DNA from: Lachnospiraceae bacterium MA2020
GTDB lineage: Bacteria > Bacillota > Clostridia > Lachnospirales > Lachnospiraceae
Direction of reading: 5' to 3'
DNA: 64,000 bases
Assembly (NCBI GenBank): GCA_000746015.1
Contig: JQKK01000007.1
Coordinates: forward strand, 124,001-188,000
Numbering within the stretch: the stretch's first letter is position 1; every line of letters begins with the position of its first letter. The notes beneath the pieces are model-generated. The model saw only the letters and a list, made by a program, of their open reading frames with translations, was not told where the DNA came from and did not search any database. Shown here piece after piece: positions 62,886-64,000 of the stretch. Made by a program: the position numbers and the translations under genes.

Positions 62886-63347
62886 TTATACTTCATCTCC
62901 TTCCAGTTTTTGGAATAATGCAGAAAGACCTTCTACCAGATCATCATAAGTAGCATCAAAATTACCGGTATACCATGGATCGGCGATATCACGTTTTTTT
63001 CCGGCTAATTCAAGAAGTTTATAGATTTTATGATCAGGATCCCCACCTGACATGCGATCGAGATCATACATGTTCTCACTATCCATTCCTAAAATAATAT
63101 CATAGTGAAGATAATCCTGACGAGTAAACAGTCTTGCTTTATGATTACCAATCGGAATACCGACCTCATTCAGTTTCTGTCTCGCACCATAGTGCATACC
63201 GTTTCCAATCTCCTCTCGCGTCGCAGCCGCAGAGTCAATTTCATATCTATCTTCAGCACCGGCCTTTTTAACCATATCCTTAAACATAGCCTCAGCCATT
63301 GTTGATCTACAAATGTTGCCGTGGCAAACAAATAGTACTTTAATCAT
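62886..63347 (-). CDS. Low-molecular-weight protein tyrosine phosphatase
   Basis: A 153-residue cytoplasmic phosphatase. The P-loop VCHGNICRST (C8 nucleophile, R14) lies at the N-terminus and the general acid Asp in DPWYTGNF near residue 122, both intact. In Gram-positive bacteria such enzymes act on tyrosine kinases of capsule synthesis or on arginine phosphate; none of those partners is here. It is upstream of the NYN gene with a 1-nt gap, so they are co-transcribed. The ribosome site is AGGAAATG-like. Confidence 0.93.
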   Translation of the reverse strand: MIKVLFVCHGNICRSTMAEAMFKDMVKKAGAEDRYEIDSAAATREEIGNGMHYGARQKLNEVGIPIGNHKARLFTRQDYLHYDIILGMDSENMYDLDRMSGGDPDHKIYKLLELAGKKRDIADPWYTGNFDATYDDLVEGLSALFQKLEGDEV

Positions 63348-63500
63348 TTCCTAAAACCTCGCATTTTAGCATTAATAATATATATTTTATCATCAGATAG
63401 TTTTCTATTCTATAGGAATGGCATAATTTTATAAATTCAAATTTTGTCTGACATTGCATATTAAGCTGTAATTTAATTGCTTTTTTCTTAAAGTATGGTA

Positions 63501-63596
63501 TTAATAAGTTTGACCGTAGGAAGCCTTGTCTCTAATGCAGTTCTTAAGTTTAGAAGCCAAAAGACTTCTCTGTTTAAACAATTCACCAAACCTCAT
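63501..63596 (-). CDS. Possible 31-residue small protein
   Basis: A short frame starting MRFGELFKQRSLLASKLKN, basic and helix-forming, ending in YGQTY. Support: GGAGCGAGG lies about 9 nt before the ATG and a TATAAT box lies about 30 nt farther upstream on the same strand (near 63630). There is no good -35 box and no recognised family, so it could be chance. Confidence 0.3.
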   Translation of the reverse strand: MRFGELFKQRSLLASKLKNCIRDKASYGQTY

Positions 63597-63689
63597 TGTG
63601 ATGACCTCGCTCCATTTTTGTATCTATATTATAATCTTTTTTGATCAATAATCTAACATAATGTAAAGATATTTTTTACATTTCTTAAA

Positions 63690-63787
63690 TTGACCCTTAG
63701 CCTCATTTTTGATAGTATATTAATAGGCGGTAATTATGTGACTGTTCCCTTTTTTCAATAGCCATCCGACAGCACAGGGATGGGCTA
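63690..63787 (+). promoter_or_regulatory. Promoter and structured leader of the small HTH gene
   Basis: TTGACC (63690-63695), 17-nt spacer, TAGTAT (63713-63718), start predicted near 63725. The 86-nt leader contains a stem TAGCCATCC / GGATGGGCTA (63759-63767 / 63778-63787, one bulged G) directly before the ribosome site. Confidence 0.5.
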
Positions 63788-63810
63788 CTTTCCAACAAGG
63801 AGGAAGTGTT

Positions 63811-63993
63811 ATGAGTGAAAAAGATATGATTCTTGATGCCATGAAAAAAGCCGGAGAACCGCTTAATGCTGGAAAGATTGCAGAGCTTACCGGGCTTGAT
63901 CGCAAAGTCGTGGACAAAACCATGACTGCAATGAAAAAGGACGGCTCTATTGTTTCACCTATTCGTTGTAAATGGGAACCCGCAGAGAAATAA
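63811..63993 (+). CDS. Small winged-helix/HTH protein, 60 residues
   Basis: A 60-residue protein consisting almost wholly of a winged helix: helix (KDMILDAMKKAG), helix (AGKIAELTG), recognition-like helix (DRKVVDKTMTAMKKDG) and a beta wing (SIVSPIRCKWEP). It resembles the minimal transcription-factor-like HTH proteins common in Lachnospiraceae and some archaea. AAGGAGG lies 9 nt before the ATG. It could bind DNA as a dimer or be an adaptor. The gene is complete, ending 7 nt before the window edge. Confidence 0.8.
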   Translation: MSEKDMILDAMKKAGEPLNAGKIAELTGLDRKVVDKTMTAMKKDGSIVSPIRCKWEPAEK

Positions 63994-64000
63994 ATGTTTT

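Larger units (their letters stand above)
63348..63810. other. 463-nt stretch without a large gene
   Basis: AT-rich. It holds a possible 31-codon gene (63501-63596, minus), a small hairpin near 63660-63684, a promoter for the small HTH gene (63690-63718), and a leader hairpin (63759-63787). Nothing is evident between 63348 and 63500. Confidence 0.5.

Overview
The window is a stretch of low-GC chromosome from an obligately anaerobic Firmicute, most likely family Lachnospiraceae (Butyrivibrio/Pseudobutyrivibrio/Roseburia-like). This rests on a multi-cluster [FeFe] hydrogenase with an NAD(P)-binding partner, formate-tetrahydrofolate ligase plus FolD, a PucR regulator, RecU, a flagellin-like protein, a class B sortase, and AGGAGG-type ribosome sites before most genes. 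I see no rRNA, tRNA, CRISPR array, insertion sequence or prophage. Most of the window is ordinary chromosomal backbone.

Layout: 1-3617, hydrogenase operon (NuoF/GltD-like chimera, then HydA). 3759-6974, a DUF4163/DUF3298-type lipoprotein, MscL and MetA. 7038-14020, an arginase-like protein on a possibly leaderless mRNA, a class A penicillin-binding protein, a zinc-ribbon membrane protein, sortase B and MetH. 14054-17931, branched-chain amino acid synthesis (ilvB, ilvN, a second ilvN-like gene with its own consensus promoter, ilvC). 18085-24611, UppP, FtsK/SpoIIIE, Fhs and FolD. 24608-34215, a mixed block: zinc-ribbon/TPR/CHB_HEX_C protein, esterase, PucR regulator, MATE pump, hemerythrin-HIT fusion, ArsB/NhaD-type permease, cytidylate-kinase-like protein and a CgeB-like glycosyltransferase. 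34400-38670, a topoisomerase IV-like pair (subunit A has no GyrA box). 38788-45634, rsmD-coaD-coiled-coil, then a tightly overlapping run pepD-HAD-SDR-membrane protein-rluA-recU. 45606-49446, hisZ-hisG-hisD-hisB from a near-perfect promoter inside the end of recU. 49603-51809, a tyrosine recombinase divergent from an atypical flagellin-like gene, with palindromes between. 51828-55659, a TetR-type regulator convergent with a three-gene set: stand-alone condensation protein, acyl carrier protein and adenylating ligase. 55821-63993, a Lys/Glu-rich protein, membrane glycerophosphodiesterase, PfoR-like PTS IIC protein, aminotransferase, NYN-type predicted nuclease, low-molecular-weight phosphatase and a small helix-turn-helix protein.

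The best candidates for something undescribed are: (a) the split condensation/ACP/ligase operon at 52468-55659, which looks like a small acyl-transfer pathway of unknown product; (b) the hemerythrin fused to a HIT fold that has lost two of three triad histidines (30057-30899); (c) three near-identical palindromes (GTTAACATAA arms, 5-nt loop) at gene 3' ends at 36322, 49603 and 60083; and (d) the recombinase/flagellin-like pair with its palindrome-rich intergenic region. All functions are read from sequence motifs by eye; no database search was run.
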